64,000 nucleotides of DNA from Cristatella mucedo (Eukaryota; Bryozoa; Phylactolaemata; Cristatellidae), in the NCBI GenBank assembly GCA_009760855.2, contig WPIO01000049.1, positions 496,001 to 560,000 of the forward strand. Reading direction: 5' to 3'. This document shows positions 1 through 13,500 of the stretch, one piece after another. The notes under the pieces are model-generated. The model searched no databases, was not told where the DNA came from, and saw only the letters and a list, made by a program, of their open reading frames with translations. A program made the translations under genes and the position numbers. Each line of letters begins with the position of its first letter. Within the stretch, counting starts at the first letter, position 1.

Positions 1-1000
1 TCAAATTGGCAGCAAATTTTCTAAAACTAAATGACGATAAAACTAACTTACTAGTTATGGGCAAACCCAGTGTGATTCACAAATTGGAAAGGCTGACGCT
101 CAAAATTGGTTCTGCCAGCATATCTCCAGTTGAATCAGCTCGAAATCTAGGTGTCATGTTCCAAAGCGACCTCTCGTTAGACGACCATATCAGCTCCACA
201 GTCAAATCTGCCTATTTTCAGCTTCATAACATTGCTAAAATTCGGGCTTGTTTAGATAAGGAAACTGTATCTAAGTTGGTCCATGCATTTGTAACATCCC
301 GTCTCGACTTGTGCAACTCACTGCTTACTGGCCTACCAGCATGTGCAATCAGGCGATTGCAGCTGGTGCAAAACTCCGCAGCTAAGCTTGTCTGTCGTGA
401 GCGTCGCAGTTGCCACATCACACCACTTCTTGCCGACCTGCACTGGCTCCCAGTCAAGCAACGGATTGACTTCAAGGTTTTGTTGCCCACTTTTAGGTCA
501 CTTCATTCTTTGGCTCCAGCCTATCTCTCAGATCTACTCCCCCATCAGGCCAAGCATCGTACCACCCGCTTTTCGGAATCCAACAGTCTACAAATACCTC
601 GTACAAACCTCAAATCCTTTGGAGACCGTGCATTTAGTTCGTATGATCCCAAAGCCTGGAACTCCCTCCCGACCTGCGTCAGAACATCCCCTGACCTGAC
701 CACATTTAAAAAGAATTTAAAAACACACCTATTTAGGACAGCATTTAGTGGGTCCCTGTGATTCGTCCTTGATGTGCTTATGCGTGCTGACACTGTGCAT
801 GCTGCCACTAACCACATTTGCATGCTGACCTTGTGCATGTCACCCCTAACCATGTTATTCATTTTGTTTGTTTATCAAGCATGATTTTACTCACCATTTA
901 GTTGAATTTCCCTTTGCAGCAAATGGAAAGCGCCTAGAGAGAGATTAAGTTCTCTGAGGACGCTTTATCAAGTGCATTATTATTACTATTATTATTACGC
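1..1000 (+). mobile_element. LINE family A, 3' part with RT C-terminus and tail
   Basis: A 251-codon open frame (6-761) starting in the RT palm/thumb region ([66 protein letters not shown]), the standard C-terminal motifs of L2/CR1-type LINEs. It is followed by a 3' UTR with the hairpin-like GCGCCTAGAGAGAGATTAAG and an ATT-repeat tail at about 978-1000. Cut by the window edge on the 5' side. No stop interrupts the frame, so it is a fairly young copy. Confidence 0.85.
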
Positions 1001-1235
1001 CATTACGAAAGCCGTACTCGAACTCAAGCATTCGCGCTGGATTCAAGCTTGCAGTGCGTAAATATCCCCCCGTTCAAAAAGCAGCAGCAGATCGACCAAT
1101 CACCAGTGGACTTTTCGTAAATCTCCTTTGATTTTTTGAAGGTGACTTCGCGTCGCCGTCGTATTGCCGAAGTCCGATGGAGCACTTTCTCTTTTTGAGG
1201 GGGCAATCTCAACGCTCAATCGATGAGGATCTCAC

Positions 1236-1452
1236 CTGCGCTCTGAGCCACGGCGATGGCTTGCTCCTGCTGCTCTTTGCTCTGCTGGATGGCCTGAGCG
1301 GTTTCCAGCTCCCACACCTCCCTTTCCAACTCCTGGACGCAGGTGCTTAGGGTAGCCAGGTTTTCGCCGCCGCCGTCGCTTTTCTCCGTCGATTTGACAT
1401 AGGACTCTTGAAGGCGAAGCGAAGCCATCCGTATCTTTATGGGCTTTATTTC
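1236..1452 (-). CDS. Coiled-coil gene, exon candidate near left edge
   Basis: Between AGCTTTTTTCAG and GCAG|GTGAGA, both near consensus. It reads EIKPIKIRMASLRLQESYVK, then LSTCVQELEREVWELETAQA and QQSKEQQEQAIAVAQSAG, a coiled-coil helix. It enters in phase 0, leaves in phase 1 and continues left of the window. The longer open frame to 1608 reads through the acceptor and is not needed. Confidence 0.55.
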
Positions 1453-4400
1453 CTGAAAAAAGCTGCTCCGTGTCAACTGCTCAACTGCAAAGACTATTGC
1501 CTCCATCTCACCGACACCACTTTCCCAGAAGTGATCGTCTGAAGATTTCGCGAACGCATTGTTGAAAGGGCGCACTGCATCGGCACGGTTTCTTGAGCTG
1601 CGATACAAGTACGACTACGCTGAGTAGCAAGAATGCGTAAAAATGCTTCTTTCTTCGCTAGCTTCTTGGTTTTTGGGAGTGTTTACTGATCAAAGAAGGA
1701 AACCCATTCTGGACGTAATGGCTGCATCTCAGAGCACGAAAGCGACGGTCAAGAAGTGGATGCTGATTCCGTACATTTTCATACGGATATATTTTATAAA
1801 AAAATTTGGACAGGCGCATTATAGAGGTACATTTCTTAAAATGTAAGATAGAGGTCCTTTATACAGGCATATTTAATTAAGTATATTTTTCAGGTTTATT
1901 ATAAAAAAATGTTATATTTGGAGGCTCGGAGAAAAGTGCCACCGTTGGAACATCGCTCACTGGTAAGCTTAGGGAGATTTTCGGGCCTGGGGGTTACACT
2001 TGGAAAATTTAATTTGTTTAGGTTCCCAACGGACAATTTTTTAATTGGTGATTCTAAGACAGCAAATGTAGAACAGATTTGCTAGCTACCATCGGATTGC
2101 GCCAGTCGCGCTAAGGGAGCAAACGCATTTGCTGCGAGAGAATTTATAATATGGACATATGCTTTCCATTAAATAGATGATCAAAAGGAAAAAAAATAAC
2201 AACTACGATTAATCAAATAGTTAGTGCCCTAGTGCATGTGACTATTTTGAGGTCACTTGCAATGAAAATTGGATTATCACATGTCCTGAATTAAGAGTAC
2301 ACACAGACTTAAGTTAAGGTTCTCTCAAGAACCCCGTGCGAATAGAAATTTCTTGCTTAGGTTGATAAGTAGGTGGGAATGACAGATTTATCAGTGCCTG
2401 AAAATTTATCTGGAATGAGCATGGGTAGTAGACACATACGATTAAGCAAAGCGCTGTAGATTTGATTCGCAGAGCTCAAATGCTAAACTTTCACTTAACG
2501 ACGGAAGTATTCCAAAACCATTCAAATGTGCCATTGCAAAAGGCCGCATTGAATTATGAGTGATTTCCTAATTATTCTATAACCATCCCTTACCCTTTAT
2601 TGAAGAATATTTAAAGAATTCTCGCTAAAAACCGTGCGGGGAACGTTGACAAGAATGTATTACGAAACTTTCAGTCGGGATTTGGGTGACACTATTCCAC
2701 TGAAACGCCTCTCACCCTGTGATTGATAACATCGTTGGTAGCAATGATGCTGTCACTGCCTTGGTCCTACTTGACCCGTCAGCAGCTTTCAACGATATTG
2801 ATCACAAGATCCTGCTTAATAGATCGAGAACAAAGTATTGATCTGGCTGATCAGGCTGACCTGAAGTGGATCGAATCGTTATTGTCCGATCATGTACAGT
2901 CCGAGTTAAGATCGACTCGTGGGGAGGCCAGGTCTCATTTAGCAGACCAGTCACATGGGAAGGCACACAATGGTCTATGCTTTGCTTTTCTCCCATTTAT
3001 AAAGAGACTCAGAAGTGGTTATTTAGGTCCACTGCATCGGTAATCACTAATATGCTGACAAACTCTGCTGTTTCTGCGATTTAGGCCGCGAGAAACAGCT
3101 GCATCGATAGAAAACATGAACGCCTGCTTTGCAGGTATTCGGTCCCGGATGGCGACCGAATTCAATAAACTTAAGAGAGGATGGAATCAGAAATCTCAAT
3201 TGGAAACCCTATTCGCACCGCCGGCATAAGTTACCATTGCAAGCCTAACATTAGTTGCCGTATTGCGACCATTATTGAGTGCTGGTAACTCGGAAGACCT
3301 CTTTCGAATCTGCTTGGCGCTAAAAGTTTTCTACAGAAGGCCCACGCCGCTAGCCATCGTGCTTAGCCAATCGTCGGCTTCCTTCTAAGATCAGGGCCTA
3401 CTTACTGCAGTGGCTGGCTAAAAATCTTAGAAGCTCCTAGTTTCTCCCTAGACTTGACTACTGTGACTCATCTTTGGCTAGGCTGCAGAGAAATCCACTA
3501 AGCCTCCACAGTTGTTGATAAATATAGCTGCTAGATTGGATTTTATAAAATTCAGACACTTATGATCACGGAACTACGGTGGGTCCATGTATACCTATGC
3601 ATTCAGAGCCATCTTTTTACTTACACTAATATATAAAAATGTATTATTTTTTAGCACCCTAAGAGAACCTAATCTCTATTCAGGCGCTTCACATATGCCA
3701 CGGGCTTGAGCCCGCGATTTCGGTCATCAAATACATTCACCTTGACATTGATCGGGCGAGCATCTTAAATCCTTCGCCAAACCAACTCTAAAAAGGTTCC
3801 CCGTGGCTAGATTTTTCCGACACAAAGTTGTTCTAATTCAGCTGGTTCAGCCTGTTCGTGCCACCAGGTCCTGCTAGGACAAGAAATTAGCAGTACAATT
3901 ATTTCACTTAAATACTTCGGGTGGCAAAAGCTTTTGATTTGTACGTCCTAGAATCTACACTCTGGAAACTCATGTAGACAGCGCTCTCTTTGCAGACTCG
4001 CCGTCTCTCTCTAGCTGCGAACATTGAAAATCCTTTACAGCCTTCTCACGCTGCTTCTCTATCCCTACATCAGTGAACGTCCGCTTAACTCGGCTGCGTT
4101 TCTTACTTCCCGCGGACAGTAGACTACGGCATGTGAACAGAATGCCACTTAGGCTTTGAATGCTGTATAGTAGGTGCCTCAGCTTAGTCTTTCATGCTCT
4201 GCAGACTTGCACACAGGGACACATACATTACATGGGTGAAATGAAAAGGCACGTCGGTCCTCCCACTTGGACTGACGTGCAGGAGTGGGCCGGGCGCCAG
4301 CCAGTCCATCCGATATGTCCCTTCGGCTTTTTTGTAATCGGCTGCCAAAGGTAAGGTCAAGGTTGATTCCATCCTTGTTTTCTTCTTACCTAAGCGTGTA

Positions 4401-6945
4401 CCGAGTGATAAGCGCATGCATCTAAAGTGGGAAGCACAGTAATTCATTTTGATCTGTTGGGTTCTTTGCACACAGCGTTGACGCTAGACTTACTCCGTTC
4501 TAATACACAGACAAGGATAACTAAATGGCTCTTAGTTGTAAGGTATTTCAGTGTAGTGTCGATTGAAGTAAAGTACCTGGCAGCAAGATATGAGAGTATT
4601 TTTAACTCTGCAAACTAATGAGATCACTTAGCGAACTCTACGCGTACATGACGTCGTGTTCGAGTGGATATAAAGAATCCGGGAGAGGAAGAATTACATT
4701 AACAATATCAAAATGCGGAACATTGTAGAATCGCTTACGTTTAGCTCTTCAGGTCGTCCACGTTCTTTTACGCAGCACTGACAAATAATACGAAAAACCA
4801 GATCCGAAGAGCGTTGCTAAAAAGTTCGCATTTTGGGCAGACAAACCCTCACCAGCCTCAGACAAAAGACCCAAGGAGATACCCGTCTTTAGAGCTATGA
4901 CGATCCAAACTGATTTGTGATCTCCGAGCGACTCTAGTGGCCGCACAGCGAAGGGCACAAATACCGTGACCAAGTGGCCAGCGGTAGGCTACTGCTAGCC
5001 GCCATGACGCTTCGCTTGCCGGCGAATGCTTGCCGGGGCAAACTGACAAGTAGGGGGCTTCTAATTCCACGACAAAATGTCTCAAACAAGTCGTGTGCTT
5101 TGAAAAAAGCCAGGCCTTGCACGGCAGGTGAACGTTGTCCATCGGCCTAAAGGTGATGTGCGTGCATCTCAAACAGGCTCTGTCAGACGGCATGAAAATT
5201 GCATTTGGGGGATTTGAGTTGAGGGCGCACCACGTGCCTTGTCAACTGCGTAGTAGTAGTCTGGCAGGTCAGCTCTGACCAATGCGATCGTTCCATCGCA
5301 GAAAGCCTGATGCAGCCGCTCCAGCCATATTGCTAGCTTGTCGAGGTGTTTCTGGCTTAACTCGTGATCTTCGATGAACCGTTGATGCACAATCCTGGAC
5401 GAAGAAAAGAAAGCTAACCGAGGGATTTTTCTGAAGTGCGTGAAATGCTATTCGGTGTTTGGCCTTCGCGTGCCCATCAAGCACGGTGGGTCCTAACAAC
5501 TATCTGACGGCCGGAAATGAGCACAAACCAAACTCGGATCATTCTAATCGAGAGCTCGGCGTCACGCGTTTCAGACCTGCTCTCAGAAGACAAAACAGTA
5601 CGTTGGAGCGAAAGCCGTTGGCGAATGGTCAGCGTGTTCAATGGCACATCTCACTGCACACCGTTGCTAAGCGGACACGATCTAGACACGGCATGCAAAC
5701 CGAAGGTGAATGGCGTGGTTATTCAAGAAGCTAGCCGTTCGCTCAGTGCCATTGGGCAGGCATAATCATCTCCGCGAAAGCGTGCACTGGCAGTATTGAT
5801 CTCTCTGAGCAGCCAAATAGACTCGCTCTAGATCACGTGGTCACAGCCCCTCGGTGAATCGAAGGCGACTTGGTTGGTTGGTTGATCGCAGCCACGAGGC
5901 ATTTTAATATTTCGCTTAAATCCTTACCTGAAGTCTCGTTTCAATCCAGAAAGTATGCCACTGATATCCCTCTGCATTTTATACATCTCCTGTCCGGTTG
6001 ATAGAAGATCCTAAATAAGGCGAACTCTTGAAGAGGCACTTACATGCAATTCGCCAGACTATTGCGAAGCGATAAATTTTCGAAGTGTGGCATACCCTGG
6101 CGAAGTAATAAATTTGCTTTTTTAGGTCGTCAATGAGGGCGCCCTGAGCTGCAAAAAAGGGACGTGTGAAATGTATTTCCATCCACATCTGCCTAAAGAG
6201 CACAGTAAGCAAAAATTGTTGCACGAAAACATTTCGAACAAGTTTCTCACATCGTCGGGCGTCTTTCGGCTGCCGAAGATAAGAGCACATGCAAAGTTAT
6301 CGCATGCATTATAGACGCGTCAAGCATAGCCATTTCTTACAGTCCGTCCATAAAGTCGTACCGAAGCCCCTAGAATTTATTGATAATTCCAAAGAAATTC
6401 ATTATTTAGAGGCAACGTGATAATAATTTAAACACACACGTGACCAAGTTTGAACCGGAATCAAAGTGAACCTGCATGGTGTGACTTCTACTGAAAAAAA
6501 GTTTAAAAAAAATAAGGCAATCTTGCACTAGCCTAAGCTAGACTCCATCAAGGAGATAGGGGATCTTATGGATCAACGGCTGCTATTGCGACGGGCACTC
6601 AATAGTGTTTGGGGATAGAAATGTATAGTTATTAGTGACCATGTTACATATTGCAACCATTCGTTGGTTACCACATTGCACTTTCGGTTTGCACCTTCAG
6701 GACATGACAAAGCAGGCTGTGCAGGCAATTTCAAATAATTTTAAACTTCCAGCTTTTTATGGATGATAATTTCTTAAGAAAAATTGCATTGCTTGTAGTA
6801 TCTAGCATGCAGTTAATTTGCTATTTTTCAGCGTTTATAAGCTCTGTAGTTTTCTGCTAATGCATTACAATAATGTTGTCAGTACTAAGACAACTTATTC
6901 TCTTTCTGAGCAGTTGATATTTACTTTAAAGCCCATGCAAAGTTC

Positions 6946-7038
<93 letters not shown>

Positions 7039-9699
7039 GCTCTCAGGAAGTGTTGTAGAAAAGTCCTATCGATATTTTTTTCGTCATAATCATTATCATG
7101 ATTATATTATTTAGAAGTGACTTAGTTTTTTTGAGGTAGATGATTGGAATCAGTTTGTTACTCAACTCACAGTGACGTCGTAAATAGTGACCTGGAGGTC
7201 GTTGTATTTTTCTCAGTGCAGCAGTTACTTCAGCAAGTTTTCTGTGTGAGGAAAATTACAAATTTATTTTCAGTGTAAAAGTAAAATGATGATGTTCCTA
7301 GTTCTTCGATAGTGGGCGGATGTCTTTAATCTTTTAACTGCATGGCCGCCATTCAAATTTCTGGCGGAGTTTATTTCAGCCCGAGTTGAGCCAAACCGTG
7401 ACTCTCCTTGGTAAAAAAAAAGAGTGTCACGGAGGATTTGGTAATATCAGACTGATACAAGCATAAAACACGTGCGATCTTTTGCTCCGAGGTAATTAGT
7501 CATTAGAAAAGTATCACTGCAGTCACATATGCTATCATGAATGTTATAAAAAACTAAAGTAAGCTCTGCGTGAGGATAGACGCGGGCGAGCTAGTAAGCA
7601 CAGCAAACCGTAAAAATTACATTCATGCACTAAACTGATTTCGCCGTTCCAAGCCATGTATTATTAAGTCGCTGCAGACAAGCACTCGCATTCAGTTTCA
7701 ACTGTTTTACTTCTACAGTTAACAGAAAAATGGGCGAGGCACTCGTGTACGGGTGTTGTTTCTCCGATTTGGCGATCCTATATCATCGAAACATAACGAG
7801 CAAAGAATCAGTGAGCGGCAGAAGCGCTGTACACATACGTTCGGCCGTTGACGAGAGACCATCTTTCATCTGAGCTCGGCGAAGCTGCTGCTCTAGTTCC
7901 TTCAAGAAAAACGCACTCACTGTAATGTGGATAGTAGACAAGAGCGATCGAGCGAAGTAAGAGGGCAGAAGAGTGCAGAACGGAAGTATGTAAGCGGTTG
8001 GTCAAAGTGTACTAGCTGAAGTGCCTCTACTGCGATATACAGGACGTCGAGAACTACTAGCAACATTTGATATAGGACAGTTGTCCCAGGCTTTTCAGCG
8101 CGTCTGAGCCGTGCGTATTATTGGTCAATTTGAGTCGGACAGCAGGTAGCGACAGAGTCATACCTAGGGAGGCAGATTTTCACAAGGTCTGCTATATCAA
8201 GCCAAAATGACGTCACTTGTCAGACCTATCAGAGATTGCTTTGGTGCGTGCGAAAGTCACCCTTTACTGTGCGCCGCTGTGGTGAGCTGTTTCCCGGTCT
8301 GCGGGCAGCAGGCATGTTGTCAGTGAGCCACACGTCGAGAATTGCTTCCGTCGGCAAGCCGAATGTAGCACTACGTGACCCCGGCTCGACGCGAAGTGAC
8401 CTGAGGGAGCATCCAGCACGTGCACACTGGCGTCTTGCAAATCCCGAATATCTTTGGTCTGTCCCGCTTCGTACTGTACCGATCAATGTCTACTGCAAAC
8501 TGCCGCTTTCCCGGAATGCTTACGCGTTCCGGAAGCGGTCACTCAGCTCGACTCGGAGGAGCTCGGCGAGTGCTATAGAGAGGTGCATTGCCTAGACAGG
8601 CGAACGGCCTGGCACGACGTTCGCTTCAAACTTTGAGATCTTTTTAAAACAGTGTGATATACCCGGAACATTTTTAGATATTTTGTGGAAGATGCAGCGA
8701 CCAAGTACCCGTACTGGAAGGACGTGTGTTTCAGCCGTCTACGTTTTATGGCACAGTGAGAAAGGCGCATTTTGTCACGCGAGAACCATTTTTGGTATTA
8801 TGAGGATAAATTCGGTCGATACTATATCGCAAGTAGCTAGTCAATAAGGTGAAAGTATGTGTACTAGCGAAATGGCGGCTTGCCAACAGAGCATAACATA
8901 ACTGCCAAGATATTTATTATTCGCAGTTCCTCAGTTATTACAGTTTGGAACCGGTTATGCGATAATCAATATTTAGGCATCGTAAAAGCCAAAGACATGT
9001 AATAGGCAGGCAGTTGTGATCCAGAGGTTGAATTAATGATTTGTGCGATAGAGTTCGAGTTGAAAGTGCTTTAGGCTTCTAGCTGTTAGAGAGCTTTGTA
9101 AGCCATAGCTGTTAGTAGACAACCGTTCATCCTCCCCGTTGCTGTAAATAGAATAAGCTACGCTATGGATATGAACTTTTTATTTTAAGGAATGGGCCAT
9201 CTTCGATTGCTTTTGTGATCGGCGACTTCTGTGATCGGCGACCGTCGGTATACATGAAATAATTTACTGTGCACCTAAAAGTCGCAAACTGCGATTCCAT
9301 GGCCAAGAGCTTCACCGGTATTTGTCACGCGTCGGCTGGGACTAGCACCCATACGAGCGCCACGTTTGTGGCTTAGTTCTTTTTAGGCGTACTATAACGC
9401 TGCTACACCGCGATTGTAAGACTCTTTACTTAGAACTTTTCGTCTGACTATTGTCCATGTGTGTTTGCTAGGGTCAAAGAAAGAAATCGTCTGACGTTGC
9501 TTTGATTGCCACCAGTTAAGCTGCCGCTGTCTTAGCTGAGCTCAATAGCCGGCTCAATGGCAAAGAGCAGGCTTGCTGCAATTTTACCTCATACCTGTCA
9601 AGTAAGACTATGTTGAGGCCTATATAATATAAGATTGATCTGTCTTCCTACTTTATACATACATGCATGTATGTACAGTAAATTCAGCAGAGATATCTG

Positions 9700-9745
<46 letters not shown>

Positions 9746-9807
9746 CGCGCCCACGTGCACACGCGCGCGCGTACACACACAATATATATATATATATATA
9801 TATGTGG

Positions 9808-9844
<37 letters not shown>

Positions 9845-10528
9845 CTGGCCTACTGGCCTGTGCACTCAGACTCCTACAACTGGTGCAAAACTCTGCAGCT
9901 AGGCCCATCTGTCATGACCGTTGCAGTTGCCACATCATGCTAGTTCGCCGACCTGCACTGGGTCCCAGTCAAGCAACGCATTTACTTCAAGGTTTTGTCA
10001 CTTACTTACAGGTTCTTTTATTCTTTGGCTCAGCCTATCTATCAGATCTACTCCCCTACCAGGCAAAGCATTATACCAATCACTTTCCGAAATCCAACTG
10101 TTGACCTATACCTCATACAAGCCTCAAATCCTTTGGAGACCGTGCTTTTAGTTCGTATGCTCCCAAAGCCTGGAACTAGCTCCCGACTTGCGTGACGACA
10201 TCTCATGACTTGACCACACTTAAAAAAAACTAAAAACGCATTTACTTATCACAGAATTTAATGGGTCCCTGTGATTCAACCTGTATGTGTTTATGCGTGC
10301 TGACACTATCCATACTGCCACTAACCATACTTGCATGCTGACCCTGTGCACGTCACCCCTAACCATGTTATTTTTGTAGTTCATTGAGCAGGCTACCACT
10401 AACCACTGAATCGGGCTGTCTCTGCAACAATTGTAAAGCGCCTAGAAAGAGATTGAGTTCTCTAAGGGCGCTTTATTAAATGTATAATATATATATATAT
10501 GTGTTTGTGTGTTTGTGTTTGTGTGTGT

Positions 10529-10570
<42 letters not shown>

Positions 10571-13500
10571 TATTCGGGCCCGAAAATCCCCTCACTCTGG
10601 ACATTGAGATTGGAGAAGACATTTCAGCATTTCACGGAATTGTTTTCATACAAAATTTCAGCAGAACCAATAATTTTCAATATTTGTAACAAATCCACTT
10701 CGGTTTTCTTATTTGGTGCAAAAATATACGGAATGAAGAGGTTGTTTTGCGTTACGTGGTAAAGTTTCTGGCTTTCGAAGTAGTCACCATTCTCGACGGA
10801 TATTATTTTGTAGTGCCGTCGAAGCGGCGCGCAATAAGATTTACCAACATAAAGTACCCCGCTCTCTTAAAATGTATCTCGAAAACCATGCGAGAAACGT
10901 TTTGGCAACTATTAAAATTTTGAGGCATGCTATTTTTACAATCATAGGATTGACGTGATTAGAAAACGAAACGGAAAGAAAAAGCATCCAACCGGCTTTT
11001 TCTAAAACAAGGAAGTAAAGGATTCTTCTCGATTACTTCCTATGTCTTAACTCCGCCACTTTGCCAAGCGCATGTACTAAATTGAAAGACCATCTGATGG
11101 TTTCAATAAAAAAATTCAAGATGCAATTTAAAAAAATTGGCGTCTCGGATGCTTGCAAAGACTTCTTAAAAATTTTTATACGGCCCTACCGCTCGGTTTT
11201 TCTCAAGAAGATTAATTAGCTGTTTTTTTTACTCTAAATGCATTACCAATGTTCGCATATTTTTCAATCTGGTCTGGCTTACGTCGGTAAATAAGTAAAT
11301 ACTAGCTGAGTTAACAGCCGCTTTTGTATAGCGACAGAAGAGCCTTGACGACTATTAATACCGCTTGCAGTGGCAATAAAGGATTGCCAACCGCAGGATT
11401 CGAACTCACAACCTGCGTCCCAAGGGCATAAACAGTAACCGCCTTACCTGGTGTGCCATCACGGGTCGGTGATTGCACATAACCAAATGTCTCAAACTTT
11501 GAACATTCCCAAACTAATGCTAAAACATTCGTTGAGAAGGATTCTGGAGCGCACATTCAAAATGGTTACTACGGAATTTTCTGATTGTGCAATACAAAAA
11601 CTATCCTTCGAAAACGGCAGCTGTTTCCGAACCTACCCAAACCTATTAAACAAGTTATTTTTCACTTTTGTGCTCCACTAGGCTAACCAAGTTTGCAGCA
11701 CGCACATTTTAGTACATTAGTTGCTTCCTCACATTAATCCTACCTTGTGCCTACATTGAGATAGAATTTGTTTGACCTTGATCTTGTAAAACTCTGCCAA
11801 TATTTCAGATTTGTTTTGATTCCCAGGTTCGTGGATCTTTAGGGCAAGCACATGCTCGAAGAGGAGGCTGAAACAGGTGGTGCAGCCATTTAGCCAAGTA
11901 GGAAAGAGCCAATCCGTGGCGGGCCTCTTGGGTCAGTGTGAGTATCTTCTCTGTATCCACTGATGAACTGCGAGCCATCGGAACTCCTTCAGCAAAGGTG
12001 ACACATGGATGTCCCTCGAGGATTTTTTTACGAGTCTTGTAGCCATATTCTTCACGAGCTATAGAGACTTAATAACTTCTCAGTGGCCCAGCCAAGACGA
12101 AATTGAAGTACTTTAGCCTAGACAGAACACGGAGGTATTTAAGTTTCTAGCAACCAACCGTAACATAATCCCTAATCTTAGAAAGGCATGTGACGTAATG
12201 GCTAGCTGTGGAAGCAGTCTTTTTGATGGCTCACTGGGTAAGGCGGTTGCTTTTCATACCCTCGGTCCCGAAGTCGTGGGTTCGAATCTTGTGGTGGGTG
12301 ATCCTATATCGCTGCTGCAAGCGATGTTAGAGCCGTAGAGGCTCTTCTGTCGCTATACAAAAGAGGCTGTTAAATCAGCTATAATTTTTTTTCTTAATGA
12401 AGCTTTCAAAACTTAAGCAGCTATCAAAGAGGACACCCGAAGTCCAAGCACACGGTGACGGTAGCAGTACAGCATCGTAGATTAGAAGAGCAAAGTCTCA
12501 TAGTTCAGCTGCACGCCTGAGGTGTCCTATGAGTAGGACTTTGATTTTATTGTCATTCACTTTAAAGAATTTGGCTGACATTTAGCATCGAATCTTTGCA
12601 GGCAAGCATTCGTAAGATGCATATACCGTCACTGTACTACTAGAGGCTAGACAGGGTAAGTTCGCACGGCTGACCCTGCAATTGGCTTGACTGAGTGGGA
12701 TTTTTTCTACAAATCTATACTCAGTATCGCTCTTAAGGTAAAATGCGTAAATGCATACCATTGAAGGATCTGTTGGTAATAAAATATTCTTATATATTCT
12801 ATAAAAGCTGTTACGTCGAAGAAAAAAGTAGTTAATCACAATCTAAACGACGATCCACGAGTCAATCGATCTCGATTGATACAAATAGCAAAACGCAGCC
12901 CCGATCGGGCCACCCGTAAGATAGACGCGAATAGTAAATGCGAAAAAGGCTTTCTCTATCGTCACTTACCGCTATTATCCGCTCATTCTTCTCACATCTC
13001 TTCTCGTAATACTGACTCGAGTCAGCCAGTCGTTTTTCATATTCCTTCTCTCTGCATTAGAGGTTGCTATCGTCGTGGCAAAAGGCGCTACAGTGCTACG
13101 GCCTAGGCGCATCAAGGATGGCGACTGCAGCGACGGGTATGTGCCGTAGCTGAGTTGAGCTCGCTACTCACTTTTCATTCGCATCGTGAAGCAAGCGTTC
13201 CTTTTCCTTGTTCCATATGGAAGCCGTGGTACCTCTCTGTAATCTGCAAGTCGTAGCAAATTTCAAATTCTGGCGAGCTCATCGCTGCGTGCACAGTGCG
13301 AGGTGCCAGTCACTTTGACTCCTGGACGCTTCGCGAACGCTGTGTTAAGTAGCTGGCACCAAGACTGGGACCTTGACCCACTGAAACGCCGGTACTTGGG
13401 CAGACCACAAGTGAAAGCAGTGCTATTCTTGGTGGGCAAGGTCTTAAGTCAGTTGGCGCTTACTGCCAACAAAAGAGAAGAACAAAATCGTAGAGGTCTG

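Larger units (their letters stand above)
6150..9700. other. Intron-like stretch of the coiled-coil gene
   Basis: Apart from the TA repeat and the exon at 7899-7839, I see no gene or repeat family. A G/C-richer patch at 8230-8600 holds overlapping open frames in both directions without motifs. Confidence 0.4.

Noticed and set aside
5230-5405. Minus-strand segment with KHLDKLAIWLERLHQAFCDG after a TTCGTCCAG acceptor, as an exon of the coiled-coil gene
   Set aside because: The peptide looks plausible, but it needs phase 2 entry while the 6096 donor is phase 0, and the 6096 to 1452 joining is already phase-consistent. Left uncalled.
8229-8600. Overlapping 85- and 119-codon frames in a G/C-richer patch
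   Set aside because: Open in both directions, no motif, no splice or start context that stands out.
12222-12300. Possible tRNA genes at the SINE heads (here and at 22060, 31990, 38200, 44960)
   Set aside because: A- and B-box-like motifs are present but the cloverleaf arms are not preserved, and the same bodies follow each copy, so they are SINE promoters rather than tRNA genes.
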